From NCBI RefSeq assembly GCF_000196255.1, contig NC_006370.1, positions 1,394,187-1,458,186 on the forward strand: a stretch of DNA of 64,000 nucleotides, in the 5' to 3' direction. The notes under the pieces are model-generated. The model made no database searches and was not told the DNA's origin. It worked only from the letters and a program-made list of their open reading frames with translations. The number at the start of each line of letters is the position of its first letter. The stretch's first letter is position 1. Shown here one piece after another: positions 45,292 through 53,760 of this stretch. The translations under genes and the position numbers were made by a program. Source of the stretch: Photobacterium profundum SS9 (GTDB lineage: Bacteria > Pseudomonadota > Gammaproteobacteria > Enterobacterales > Vibrionaceae).

Positions 45292-45371
45292 GCAGTATTT
45301 TTTAAGCGATGTGATCGCCTTCAATAAATAAATTCATTTATTACTGTGTTATAACGAGACTGTTTTTAATA

Positions 45372-46410
45372 GGCTCTGTTCCATCAAAATGTTGACTACA
45401 CTTATAAGTGTAGTTAACAGCTTGAAGGTTAAGGCAATGAGAGCTAAAACATTCACATATCGCTTGAAGTATATTACTCAACTACTTTTAGACATGACTC
45501 CGGCTCAAAGAGAGCAAGTTAAGCTGAACATTCAATCTATTCAGCCAGAAATAACTGTCGGTGACATTATTCAGCCTATTTTTGATATTTCACCTCAATG
45601 TCCACACTGTCATTCACTTCATTTTAATAAATGGGGTAAATCTGGTTCAGTGCAGCGTTATCGCTGCAAAGAGTGCGCTAAAACATTCAATATAAAAACA
45701 AAAACGCCATTAGCAAAATTACATAAATGTGATCTTTGGCTGCAATATGCAGAATGTATGGAGCTGAAATTACCATTACGTCAAGCTGCCAAGATTTGTA
45801 ATATTAATCTTAAAACAGCATTTTTATGGCGACATCGTTTTCTTGAAGCTCAATCAGAGCAATATAAAGATAAATTATCTGGGATCATTGAGGTTGACGA
45901 ATTTTTTCTGGCCTACTCTGAAAAAGGCACAAAAAAGTTGAATGGAGATAGGGTTGCAAGGAAGCGCGGGGGCGAAGTAGACAAAAGAAAACGAGGTGAA
46001 CAGGTCGCAGTGCTTTTGTCGATAGACCGTAGTAAGCACATGATTGATGGTGTTTTAGCGGATGATACAGCCTCTGAAATCAGTTCGCATTTAGAACCAT
46101 ATATAGTCAAAGATTCTATCTTGTGCAGTGATGGCGCTTGGGCATACGTCAGCATAGCTGAAGAAACAAATTGTGACCATAAAAGGCTGATAAGTAATGA
46201 AAATAGAGTGCAAGATAAGATTTATCATATTCAGACAGTGAATGGTGCTATAGCACATTTTAAAGGTTGGATAGATATAAAAATGCGAGGCGTCGCAACG
46301 AAGTATTTACCCCATTATCTCGCTTGGTTTAGAGAAAGCTATGCAGGTCTTAATTTTCAGCAAATGTTAGTAGCGGCATACCGATGACAACAATAATCTG
46401 GAACAGAGCC
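45372..46410 (+). mobile_element. Intact IS1595-family insertion sequence
   Basis: 1039 bp. Terminal inverted repeats begin GGCTCTGTTCCA and end TGGAACAGAGCC. The 8-bp flanks TTTTAATA on both sides (45364-45371 and 46411-46418) are identical, the target-duplication length of IS1595 elements. The transposase frame is complete. The perfect target duplication and ends point to a recent insertion. Confidence 0.95.
45437..46387 (+). CDS. IS1595-family transposase
   Basis: About 316 residues from ATG 45437, which has GAAGG upstream; the frame is also open from ATG 45389. An N-terminal zinc-finger (CPHCH ... YRCKEC) typical of the family precedes the catalytic region: IEVDEFFLAY, CSDGAWAY and TVNGAIAHFKGW (acidic residues and Asn). 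The C-terminal HYLAWFRESY matches the ISXO2-like domain. No frameshift or stop; the element should be able to move itself. Confidence 0.92.
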   Translation: MRAKTFTYRLKYITQLLLDMTPAQREQVKLNIQSIQPEITVGDIIQPIFDISPQCPHCHSLHFNKWGKSGSVQRYRCKECAKTFNIKTKTPLAKLHKCDLWLQYAECMELKLPLRQAAKICNINLKTAFLWRHRFLEAQSEQYKDKLSGIIEVDEFFLAYSEKGTKKLNGDRVARKRGGEVDKRKRGEQVAVLLSIDRSKHMIDGVLADDTASEISSHLEPYIVKDSILCSDGAWAYVSIAEETNCDHKRLISNENRVQDKIYHIQTVNGAIAHFKGWIDIKMRGVATKYLPHYLAWFRESYAGLNFQQMLVAAYR

Positions 46411-46471
46411 TTTTAATAGCATTATTTGTTTCATTCTTTTGTGATGTTAGTTTCATAGAACTTCTTAACAA

Positions 46472-46500
46472 AAAGCCCTAGCATTAAAATGTTAGGGCTT
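46472..46500 (-). terminator. Terminator after the dehydratase-like gene
   Basis: AAGCCCTAACATT and AATGCTAGGGCTT pair on the minus strand, followed by TTTTTG. It ends the minus-strand gene at 46588. Confidence 0.75.
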
Positions 46501-46587
46501 ATTGTTATATTCGTTGATAAAGTAAGTCTAAAAAAACCGAGCCGTTAATATCAGTTTATAAAAGCAAACTTCTTATAAACGTGCTGA

Positions 46588-47862
46588 TTAAAAACACGTC
46601 TCAACAAACTGAGTCACGGAATGCTCATCATCTGATACGCAGAGATATTTCCACTTATCAAATGTTAAGCAAGGGTGAGAGGTCGAAAATGCAATTATGT
46701 CACCCACTTTTAAATCTACGCCATCGGGCACAGTAACAAAGGTATGTTGATCCATGATTGCAGTCGCGACTAAGCCTTTAACTGAAATTGCTTCACCACT
46801 ACGGTAACCTCGTTCCGGAATAGGTAAGCCAGCATCGAATGCCACATCTCTTTTACCTAATCCAACCACCGCTTTATTGGTCTCTGGTCGCGATAAAACA
46901 TACGCCCATACTTCTAATGCCGATTCTAAGTTCCCCCCTAGCTCACACGCATAACCGTGGTTTTGTTCAGCGCGATCCATGACAAGGTTTTGTGCATCTT
47001 CATAAATGCCTGTGTCATGAATAACGTAGCAGCCAGGTCGAATTATGGCTGTTAAGTGCTGGCAGGCTGCAAAGCTTTCAGCGACTACGTCATACCATGC
47101 TGAACCTGCGCCAGTAATGATTGGGTTGGTATCTGTAATTAATTTTTCTTTAGTCAATAATTCAACAGTTTGAATCGTTTGAGCTAAGAATTGGCGAATA
47201 TCTTGCTCTGCGTTATCGCCGTGAATTACTCCTTCATAGACTTCAATACCCGCTAAGTTTAATGCGGGTAGATTATTTATATGATGGGCTAAAGCGATGA
47301 CTTCTTCTGGGGTACGACAACCACATCGACCACCTTCAACACCTGCTTCGATCAATACGTTTAAGTTAACCCCTATAACTGTAAAGAACTGATTGAGTTG
47401 ATCGGCATTATCAGTTGAATCGACACAACAGTAGAAGTTAACACCATTGTGTTGAATAACTTTTGCCACTATTTCCATATTGGCTTTACCCACCAATTGA
47501 TTTGCCATCATGATGTTTTCAGCGCCAGCTTCGGCAGCAGCTTGTACGTGTGGTGCAGTGGCGACTGTTAATCCCCATGCGCCTGCTTGTAGCTGCTGTT
47601 CGAAAAATGCAGGCGTCATGGTGGTTTTACCATGCGGTGACAATTTTACTTGATGATGATTGGCGAACGTTTGCATCCACTCCATGTTATTGGTGAGGGC
47701 ACTTTGTTTAATTACAGCTGCAGGAAGACTGATATCTTCGTTAATTAAGCTGTATTTCCCATCAGGTTTTTCGCTTGACCACACACCTTTGGTGCCTGAC
47801 GTGAATTTTTTGTGATGAGTGTCTTGGTATTTACTAACATGCTTGTTATTTAATTGGTTCAT
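46588..47862 (-). CDS. D-serine dehydratase-like PLP enzyme (fold type III), probable D-glucosaminate dehydratase
   Basis: 424 residues. Alanine-racemase-type N-terminal barrel: PLP lysine in KLSPHGKTTMTP, then WGLTVATAPHVQAAAEAG and VLIEAGVEGGRCGCR. The C-terminal domain ends with SHPC followed by LTFDKW, the His-Cys zinc pair of the DSD1/D-threonine aldolase class. Such enzymes remove water and ammonia from D-amino acids. It is divergent from the rpiR gene and beside D-aminoacylase, RidA, KdgK and aldolase, so the likely substrate is D-glucosaminate, giving 2-keto-3-deoxygluconate. A plain D-serine or D-threonine deaminase cannot be excluded. Confidence 0.82.
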   Translation of the reverse strand: MNQLNNKHVSKYQDTHHKKFTSGTKGVWSSEKPDGKYSLINEDISLPAAVIKQSALTNNMEWMQTFANHHQVKLSPHGKTTMTPAFFEQQLQAGAWGLTVATAPHVQAAAEAGAENIMMANQLVGKANMEIVAKVIQHNGVNFYCCVDSTDNADQLNQFFTVIGVNLNVLIEAGVEGGRCGCRTPEEVIALAHHINNLPALNLAGIEVYEGVIHGDNAEQDIRQFLAQTIQTVELLTKEKLITDTNPIITGAGSAWYDVVAESFAACQHLTAIIRPGCYVIHDTGIYEDAQNLVMDRAEQNHGYACELGGNLESALEVWAYVLSRPETNKAVVGLGKRDVAFDAGLPIPERGYRSGEAISVKGLVATAIMDQHTFVTVPDGVDLKVGDIIAFSTSHPCLTFDKWKYLCVSDDEHSVTQFVETCF

Positions 47863-47933
47863 TCTTTATTCTCCTAACATGGCTCTCAGGCCTTGCTGTT
47901 ATTGCTCTTTGGCGGATTGATGATATTTGGTAT

Positions 47934-47951
47934 GTTAGAAACTATCAAACA
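47934..47951. promoter_or_regulatory. Candidate RpiR operator in the divergent dehydratase/rpiR region
   Basis: GTTAGAAACTATCAAACA, matched exactly (reverse complement) at 45274-45291 and nearly at 45163. It lies 72 bases before the dehydratase start and about 85 before the rpiR start. Confidence 0.65.
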
Positions 47952-48035
47952 TTGAATTGTTTTTTGTGCTGTTTCTCACTGTTTTGGCAAGGCGATGTGA
48001 ATAAGATTTGTGGTGTCGAGAGGAAGGTGATAACC

Positions 48036-48899
48036 GTGACTATCGAAGTAGATATTGTTTCAAGAATTACAGAACGTTTCTCGCAATTGCGAGATGCAGA
48101 GAAGAAAGTGGCGAAGCTAGTAATAGACGATTTAGCGTCAGCAGCGAATGCCAGTATTAGCCAATTGGCTGATGAAGCAGGCGTGAGTGAGGCAACTATT
48201 ACACGGTTTGCTAAAGCGGTCGGATGTAAAAATGTACGTGATTTAAAAATGAAATTAGCGCAGTCGATTGCAATAGGTCAGCGCTTTATTCATGAAAGCC
48301 CTGACCAATCAGGCATTCAAGGGGTTTATGAGTCGATCAAAAATGTGATCAACATAAACCGTAAAGTGGTCAACGAAGAAGATATAGCAACGGTTGTTGA
48401 AATGCTGCAAGGGGCAAGGCAAGTGTTATCGATTGGCATGGGTGGAGGCTCCACCATGTTATCGCAAGAACTGCAGTTTCGTTTATTCCGCTTAGGATAC
48501 GCAGTGACAGCTTATAACGATGGCTTACTTGCTCGAATGGTTGCATCAACCGCAGACAGCAGCGATGTAATGGTGGTGATGTCGGCAACAGGTTATACCC
48601 CTGAAGTGGTCGAGCCAGCTTCTATTGCAAAGCAGTATGGATTGAAAGTGATAGCCATTACAGCGCCGAACTCACCATTGGCTGAAATAAGCGATGTAGT
48701 ACTGCCTGTCGTTATCCAAGAAACAGATTTTATCTACAAACCATCGGCTTCACGTTACGCAATGATGGCGCTGATTGATGTGATATCAACAGAACTGGCA
48801 TTAAGTCATAAACGTCGTTCTCGAGACCGATTACGTCGTTTGAAGTTGGCACTTGATAGTCATCGCGGTGGTTTGGATAGACAGCCTTTAGGCGATTAA
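48036..48899 (+). CDS. RpiR-family transcriptional regulator
   Basis: 287 residues from GTG 48036, which has AAGGTG six bases upstream; the frame is open earlier but has Cys-rich, non-homologous sequence. Residues ~1-75 are the HTH_6 domain (LADEAGVSEATITRFAKAVGCKN). Residues ~120-245 are a SIS sugar-phosphate-binding domain (VLSIGMGGGSTMLSQELQFRLFRLG). RpiR proteins usually sense a phosphosugar from the pathway they control; here KDG-6-phosphate or a related acid is a sensible candidate. Likely regulator of the surrounding genes and of the GH20 gene. Confidence 0.88.
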   Translation: MTIEVDIVSRITERFSQLRDAEKKVAKLVIDDLASAANASISQLADEAGVSEATITRFAKAVGCKNVRDLKMKLAQSIAIGQRFIHESPDQSGIQGVYESIKNVININRKVVNEEDIATVVEMLQGARQVLSIGMGGGSTMLSQELQFRLFRLGYAVTAYNDGLLARMVASTADSSDVMVVMSATGYTPEVVEPASIAKQYGLKVIAITAPNSPLAEISDVVLPVVIQETDFIYKPSASRYAMMALIDVISTELALSHKRRSRDRLRRLKLALDSHRGGLDRQPLGD

Positions 48900-48974
48900 A
48901 CGCAGTTTGAAGTAACCGTTTTGGCGACATTATTCGAACTGTAAATGTTAACCATTTTAAGTAAAGGAAAACAC

Positions 48975-50414
48975 ATGCAGTTCGATACCGTATTCCGGAA
49001 TATTCAAGTTGTAGACGGGACTGGTGCCGATGCCTACAACGCTGATGTTGCAATTAAAGGGGATCGTATTGCTGCTATCGGTGATCTCGCTGGCTGCGAT
49101 ACGCAATGTCTAATCGATGGGAAAGGTCAAACGTTAGCGCCTGGTTTTATTGATGTGCATACGCATGATGATACTAACGTTATTCGCTACCCAGAATGTT
49201 TACCTAAGATCAGCCAAGGTGTAACAACAGTAATCGTAGGCAACTGTGGGATCAGTGCTTCGCCAGCAATATTAGTGAACGATCCGCCAGATCCTATGAA
49301 CTTATTGGGCCAGAAAGGCGATTTTAAATACCCAAGTTTTAAGAGTTATGCAGAAGCAGTTCAGCATGCTCGGCCTGCCGTAAATGTGGCTGCATTAGTT
49401 GGGCATACCACATTACGTAATAACGAAATGGATGCTTTATACCGTCCTGCAACATCATCTGAAATTACACAGATGAAAGCGAAGTTACATGAGGCTATGG
49501 TGCAAGGTGCTTTGGGGTTAAGTTCAGGTTTGGCCTATGCCAGTGCTCAGAAAGCGCCGACTGAAGAAGTGATGGCCTTGGTGGAAGAGTTAGCCGCATT
49601 TGACGGTATTTATACCACTCATATGCGCACAGAATTTGAACAAATTTTAGGTGCAATGGATGAAGCATTCCGCACTGGTAAACACAGTAAAGTACCAGTC
49701 GTTATCTCTCACCTTAAATGTGCAGGGGCGGGTAACTGGGGTCGTACCGTAGAAGTTTTAGATTTAATGGAAAAAACGGCAAAGCATCAAGATGTCTCGT
49801 GTGATTGTTACCCATATTCTGCTAGTTCATCGACTTTAGATTTAAAGCAAGTGACTGACGAGATAGATATTTTTATTACTTGGTCTGAATCGTACCCAGA
49901 GCATGCAGGCAAGATGCTAAAGCAAATTGCCATAGAAATGACACTTCCCTTAATGGACGCAGCGAAAAAGCTGCAACCAGCAGGTGCTGTTTATCACTGC
50001 ATGGATGAAGCCGATGTAGAACGCGTATTGAAATACCGCTTAACCATGGTGGGATCGGATGGACTGCCGAATGACCCGCATCCGCATCCGCGCTTATGGG
50101 GCACATTTCCTAAAGTATTGGGCTATTACAGCCGCGAACGTCAGCTACTTTCCTTGGCTGAAGCGGTTCATAAGATGACAGGCATGTCGGCGAAACGCTA
50201 TTGCCTTACCGACCGAGGCGAAATAAAAGAAGGTGCCTACGCTGACCTTGTTTTATTTAACCCGGCAGAAATTAAAGATGCAGCCACTTTTGAAAACCCA
50301 AAAGCAAAAGCAAAAGGAATTGAAGCCGTTATGGTGAATGGCTGCATTAGTTATCAAAAAGGCGAAGTAGACGCGCAGCGTTCTGGTCGCTTTCTTTACC
50401 GTCATCAACGCTAA
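48975..50414 (+). CDS. D-aminoacylase (N-acyl-D-amino-acid deacylase family), probable N-acetylglucosaminate deacetylase
   Basis: 479 residues from ATG 48975 with AAAGGA upstream. Amidohydrolase beta domain at both ends, and metal motif GFIDVHTHDDTN, then GNCGISASP, THMRTEFE and VISHLKCAG. The C-terminal VGSDGLPNDPHPHPRLWGTFP is typical of D-aminoacylases. They remove acyl groups from N-acyl-D-amino acids. N-acetyl-D-glucosaminate has the same D configuration at C2, and the neighbouring kinase and aldolase handle its carbon skeleton, so deacetylation of that compound is the best inference. Confidence 0.9.
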   Translation: MQFDTVFRNIQVVDGTGADAYNADVAIKGDRIAAIGDLAGCDTQCLIDGKGQTLAPGFIDVHTHDDTNVIRYPECLPKISQGVTTVIVGNCGISASPAILVNDPPDPMNLLGQKGDFKYPSFKSYAEAVQHARPAVNVAALVGHTTLRNNEMDALYRPATSSEITQMKAKLHEAMVQGALGLSSGLAYASAQKAPTEEVMALVEELAAFDGIYTTHMRTEFEQILGAMDEAFRTGKHSKVPVVISHLKCAGAGNWGRTVEVLDLMEKTAKHQDVSCDCYPYSASSSTLDLKQVTDEIDIFITWSESYPEHAGKMLKQIAIEMTLPLMDAAKKLQPAGAVYHCMDEADVERVLKYRLTMVGSDGLPNDPHPHPRLWGTFPKVLGYYSRERQLLSLAEAVHKMTGMSAKRYCLTDRGEIKEGAYADLVLFNPAEIKDAATFENPKAKAKGIEAVMVNGCISYQKGEVDAQRSGRFLYRHQR

Positions 50415-50534
50415 CGTTATGACGTATTAACAAGGCAGCCGAGAAATTTCTATCAAATAGATATTTGAAACAAAGTTAGATTTCACTGCCATTAATTCAT
50501 GTAAACCTTAATAGAAAGAAGTTGGAGAAATATT

Positions 50535-50927
50535 ATGACAATCAAACGCTATGGCATCGAAGGCGGAACAGGTACTGGCGGTCAACACCTTCCATTTGCA
50601 CGCGCAACGGAAGCGGGTGGTTTCCTTTATGTATCTGGTCAAACACCAATGACAGATGGCGAAGTGATTGAAGGCGGTATTGTTGACCAGTCTCGTTTAG
50701 CAATTCAAAACTGTGTCGACATTATGGAAGAAGCAGGTTACGCACTGAAAGATGTTGTACACGTAAAAGTAGTGCTGACAGATTCACGTTACTTCCAGTC
50801 GTTCAATAAAGTGTTTAAAGAATTTTTCGGCGAGAACCCACCTGCACGTATTTGTATGGTGTGTGATCTTGTTGTTGATGTAAAAGTTGAAGTTGATGTG
50901 ACGTGCTATCGCGATGACCGCCGTTAA
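50535..50927 (+). CDS. RidA-family imine deaminase
   Basis: 130 residues. Conserved PPARICMVCDLVVDVKVEVDV, with the catalytic Arg and the terminal acidic residue of the family. RidA hydrolyses the enamine/imine released by PLP dehydratases. Its place in this cluster supports the idea that the fold-III enzyme makes a reactive imine. GGAG precedes ATG 50535. The start has an unusual GGTGTGGQHLPFA instead of the common APAAIGPYSQA. Confidence 0.9.
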   Translation: MTIKRYGIEGGTGTGGQHLPFARATEAGGFLYVSGQTPMTDGEVIEGGIVDQSRLAIQNCVDIMEEAGYALKDVVHVKVVLTDSRYFQSFNKVFKEFFGENPPARICMVCDLVVDVKVEVDVTCYRDDRR

Positions 50928-50974
50928 TTAATAACAGCTAGATTCAAAGTAAGACTGTAAAAAAATAGAAGCTA

Positions 50975-51045
50975 GCCAGTGTGCGATGAAGCCAAGATAT
51001 TCGTTGAGCAAAGACTCATGAAGCGAGCGTGAAGGGCATACTGGC
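50975..51045 (+). repeat. Inverted repeat downstream of ridA
   Basis: GCCAGTGTGC (50975-50984) pairs with GCATACTGGC (51036-51045), one mismatch. The 51-nt loop contains related segments GATGAAGC and CATGAAGCGAGCGTGAAGG. Function unknown; it may be a processing or attenuation element between ridA and the symporter, or a small repeat family member. Confidence 0.5.
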
Positions 51046-51112
51046 AAGTGAAAGGGTACTGAGGGTAATAGCGTTTAGTTAGATATTGTCGTACTGCTAT
51101 GAAATACAAGCA

Positions 51113-51212
51113 AGAAAAAAAGCTGGCAAAGTACCAGCTTGAAAAAACAAATACTGACGGAATCAGTAAATCATGGGGTAGTTAACGGCTATCCCCAATT
51201 AAATAAAAGCAA
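51113..51212 (-). ncRNA. Candidate small RNA antisense to the symporter leader
   Basis: On the minus strand a perfect TATAAT box (51219-51224) is followed by about 100 nt with no ORF. This contains GGGG.../CCCC and CTGA/TCAG hairpins, then AAGCTGG / CCAGCTT with a run of seven T, an excellent intrinsic terminator on this strand only. No minus-strand gene exists here to use that terminator. The -35 region is weak. It lies opposite the presumed leader of the symporter mRNA. Confidence 0.5.
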
Positions 51213-51235
51213 AGACGGATTATAAGAGGTGTGAG

Positions 51236-52726
51236 ATGAACAGTACACTTTTTCTCACCGGTTTCGGTGTGTATGTGGTTTTTTTAATCTGGCTAGGGTG
51301 GTTTGTATCACGTAACCAGAAATCAGGTGAAGATTTTCTACTAGGCGGGCGTAGCCTTCCTCTATTTCTTGTATTAGGTACAACTGTCGCAACGATGGTG
51401 GGTACTGGTTCAAGTATGGGCGCAGTTGGCTTTGGTTATGCCAATGGTTGGGCTGGTGCACTGTATGGTATCGGTGGCGCTCTCGGTATTTTACTGTTGG
51501 CTAAATGGTTTGCGCCTGTTCGTGAACTTAACTTTATGACCATGAGTGAAGAACTGGCTTATTATGTTGGCGCGAATAAGATTGTTAAGAACGTTGTTGG
51601 TGTTCTGATTTTTGTTGCTTCAATCGGCTGGTTAGGTGCGCACATTCTTGGTGGCGGTATGTACTTAGCGTGGATTGCAGACATCGATATAAATACAGCA
51701 AAACTGATTATTGCCGCTGCATTTACTATCTATGTTGTTATCGGTGGCTATACCGCAGTGGTATGGACTGACACCATCCAAGCAGTCATTTTGTTTGCCG
51801 GTTTCATTCTTATGGCAGTGATGTCGGTAGACTATATTGGTGGTATGGATAATCTTTATGCTGCGATGGAACCTGCCGCAACAAGCTTCTTAGCAATTGA
51901 TAAATTAGGTATTATTCCTGCAGTATCACTAGCTATGGTTGTAGGTGTAGGTGTGCTTGCGACACCGTCATTCCGTCAGCGTATTTACTCGGGTAAAGAT
52001 GTATCGACCATCCGTCGTTCGTTTGTTATCTCTGGTGTGTTGTACTTATTCTTCTCTATCATTCCAGCGATTATTGGTATGGCTGCCCATGCAATTAACC
52101 CTGACTTGAATAACCCTAACTTCTCATTCCCTTATATTGCAGCAACGGTACTACCTGTTGGTGTTGGCATGATTGTATTGATTGCAGGTTTGTCGGCAAC
52201 AATGTCGAGTGCAAGCTCTGATGCTATTGCTGGTGTCTCTATCTTGATGCGTGATATCTACATTATGTTCACGGGTAAAGTACCAGCGAAAGACAAGATG
52301 GTAGCTTATTCTCGAATTTCGCTAGTGATTGTGATTGGCTTTGCACTACTGTTTGCACTGACATCGAATGACATTATTAGCTATATCACCAAAATGATTT
52401 CAACGGTTATGTCAGGCATGTTTGTATGTGGCATGTTAGGACGTTTCTGGGCTCGTTATAACTGGCAAGGTGCAATTGCAACGCTAGCAGGAGCGTCTGT
52501 TGCATCATTCGCTATCATGTTTAATGCAGATTGGACGACATTCTGGGGTAACCCGGTTATCCCTTCTGTGCTAACAGCATTAGCTGCGGGTGTTGTGGTA
52601 AGCCTTGCAACACCTGCAAATACAGTGACTAAAGCTGAAGCAAAAGCCATTCTAGATGCAGAGCGTCAAGCTATGGAACAAGATGCGGCAGAAACAGTAT
52701 CGGCAAAGCCTGTAATGGCAAAATAA
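51236..52726 (+). CDS. Sodium:solute symporter (SSS family)
   Basis: 496 residues with about 13 hydrophobic helices. TM1 is at about residues 5-22; SRNQKSGEDFLLGGRSLPLFL and TTVATMVGTGSSMGAVGFGYANGWAG are SSS-family landmarks, and SGVLYLFFSIIPAIIGMAAHAI is the middle region. Nothing in the sequence gives the substrate. Position after deacylase and RidA and before KdgK makes import of N-acetylglucosaminate, or an oxidised amino sugar, the leading guess. AGAGGTG precedes ATG 51236. Confidence 0.9.
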   Translation: MNSTLFLTGFGVYVVFLIWLGWFVSRNQKSGEDFLLGGRSLPLFLVLGTTVATMVGTGSSMGAVGFGYANGWAGALYGIGGALGILLLAKWFAPVRELNFMTMSEELAYYVGANKIVKNVVGVLIFVASIGWLGAHILGGGMYLAWIADIDINTAKLIIAAAFTIYVVIGGYTAVVWTDTIQAVILFAGFILMAVMSVDYIGGMDNLYAAMEPAATSFLAIDKLGIIPAVSLAMVVGVGVLATPSFRQRIYSGKDVSTIRRSFVISGVLYLFFSIIPAIIGMAAHAINPDLNNPNFSFPYIAATVLPVGVGMIVLIAGLSATMSSASSDAIAGVSILMRDIYIMFTGKVPAKDKMVAYSRISLVIVIGFALLFALTSNDIISYITKMISTVMSGMFVCGMLGRFWARYNWQGAIATLAGASVASFAIMFNADWTTFWGNPVIPSVLTALAAGVVVSLATPANTVTKAEAKAILDAERQAMEQDAAETVSAKPVMAK

Positions 52727-52826
52727 TACACTAAAACTAGATGAAATGCGGGTCTTTGTGATGAGCCGAGACCCGCAATATAAATTACTCTTTTAGTACC
52801 AATCAAATAAAAATAAAGGTAATAGT

Positions 52827-53747
52827 GTGAAAATTGCATTTTTCGGCGAATGTATGGTTGAGTTAAGTGGTCGGCCTCTGCAGCGTACCTTTGGTGGTGA
52901 TACCTTAAATACAGCACTTTACCTTTCTAGGCTGGGTGCTTCTCGTCATCATACTGTTAGCTATGCGACAGCCTTAGGTGTTGATAAGATCAGTCAGGAT
53001 ATGTTGGCATCTTGGCAAGAAGAAAACATAGGGACGGATTTAGTTCGTAAAATTGAAGGCAAGCTACCTGGCTTGTATTTGGTTGAAACAGAACCGAATG
53101 GCGAACGTCATTTTCATTATTGGCGTAATGATAGTGCTGCAAAGTTTTATTTTTCTGAACAGTTATCGCCACTAGAGCAGGCGATTGACTCGCATCAATT
53201 TGATGCACTATATATCAGTGGTATCAGCCTTGCGATTTTAGCTGAGGATGCCAAAACGGTATTAATTACGTTACTAGAAAAACACAAAGCTGCTGGGGGG
53301 AAAGTGTTGTTCGACAATAACTACCGCCCGCAGTTATGGACAGAAAAACAAGCTCAATACTGGTATGCGCAAGTACTCCCTTTTGTCGATATTGCATTAA
53401 TTACTGAAGACGATGATCTACGCGTATGGGGTAAAACCAATATTGTTGAGCGTTGTAAGCAATATGGTTGTAATGAAGTCGTGATAAAACGCGGCTGTGA
53501 GCCTTGTAAAATTGTCACCAATTTACAATCAGACGTAGCAGAAACAAGCTATGTAGCAGCCAATAGGGTTGAACATGTTGTTGATACCTGTGCTGCAGGT
53601 GATTCCTTTGCTGCAGGTTACTTAGCAGGGCGACTCAATGGTGAATCGGCGTCGTCCTCAGCTGAACTTGGTCACCGCTTGGCCTCGACAGTAATTCAAT
53701 ATCCAGGAGCGATTATTCCGCTCGATGCAATGAAAGATATTTTGTAA
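52827..53747 (+). CDS. kdgK: 2-keto-3-deoxygluconate kinase (PfkB family)
   Basis: 306 residues from GTG 52827, with AAAGGT upstream. FFGECMVELSG start, GGDTLNTALYLSRLG substrate loop, and the PfkB ATP signature DTCAAGDSFAAGYLAG with the catalytic Asp. KdgK phosphorylates 2-keto-3-deoxygluconate at C6. Thirteen bases before the aldolase, so the two are coupled. A shortened copy of this junction occurs at 55076-55131. Confidence 0.9.
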   Translation: MKIAFFGECMVELSGRPLQRTFGGDTLNTALYLSRLGASRHHTVSYATALGVDKISQDMLASWQEENIGTDLVRKIEGKLPGLYLVETEPNGERHFHYWRNDSAAKFYFSEQLSPLEQAIDSHQFDALYISGISLAILAEDAKTVLITLLEKHKAAGGKVLFDNNYRPQLWTEKQAQYWYAQVLPFVDIALITEDDDLRVWGKTNIVERCKQYGCNEVVIKRGCEPCKIVTNLQSDVAETSYVAANRVEHVVDTCAAGDSFAAGYLAGRLNGESASSSAELGHRLASTVIQYPGAIIPLDAMKDIL

Positions 53748-53760
53748 GGAACAGAAGTTA

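Larger units (their letters stand above)
45066..45371. other. Hexosaminidase upstream region
   Basis: 306 A+T-rich bases between the GH20 start and the IS left end, with no ORF. It holds two copies of a regulator-type motif (listed separately) and must contain the GH20 promoter. The IS inserted beyond it, so the motif sites are intact. Confidence 0.5.

Noticed and set aside
46588..47862. Alanine racemase as the name of the PLP enzyme
   Set aside because: It lacks the racemase C-terminal catalytic Tyr context and has the SHPC zinc pair of D-serine dehydratase-like enzymes.
51113..51141. Plus-strand terminator for ridA
   Set aside because: The stem is followed by GAAAAAAC, not T-rich, on the plus strand; the T-run is on the minus strand only.
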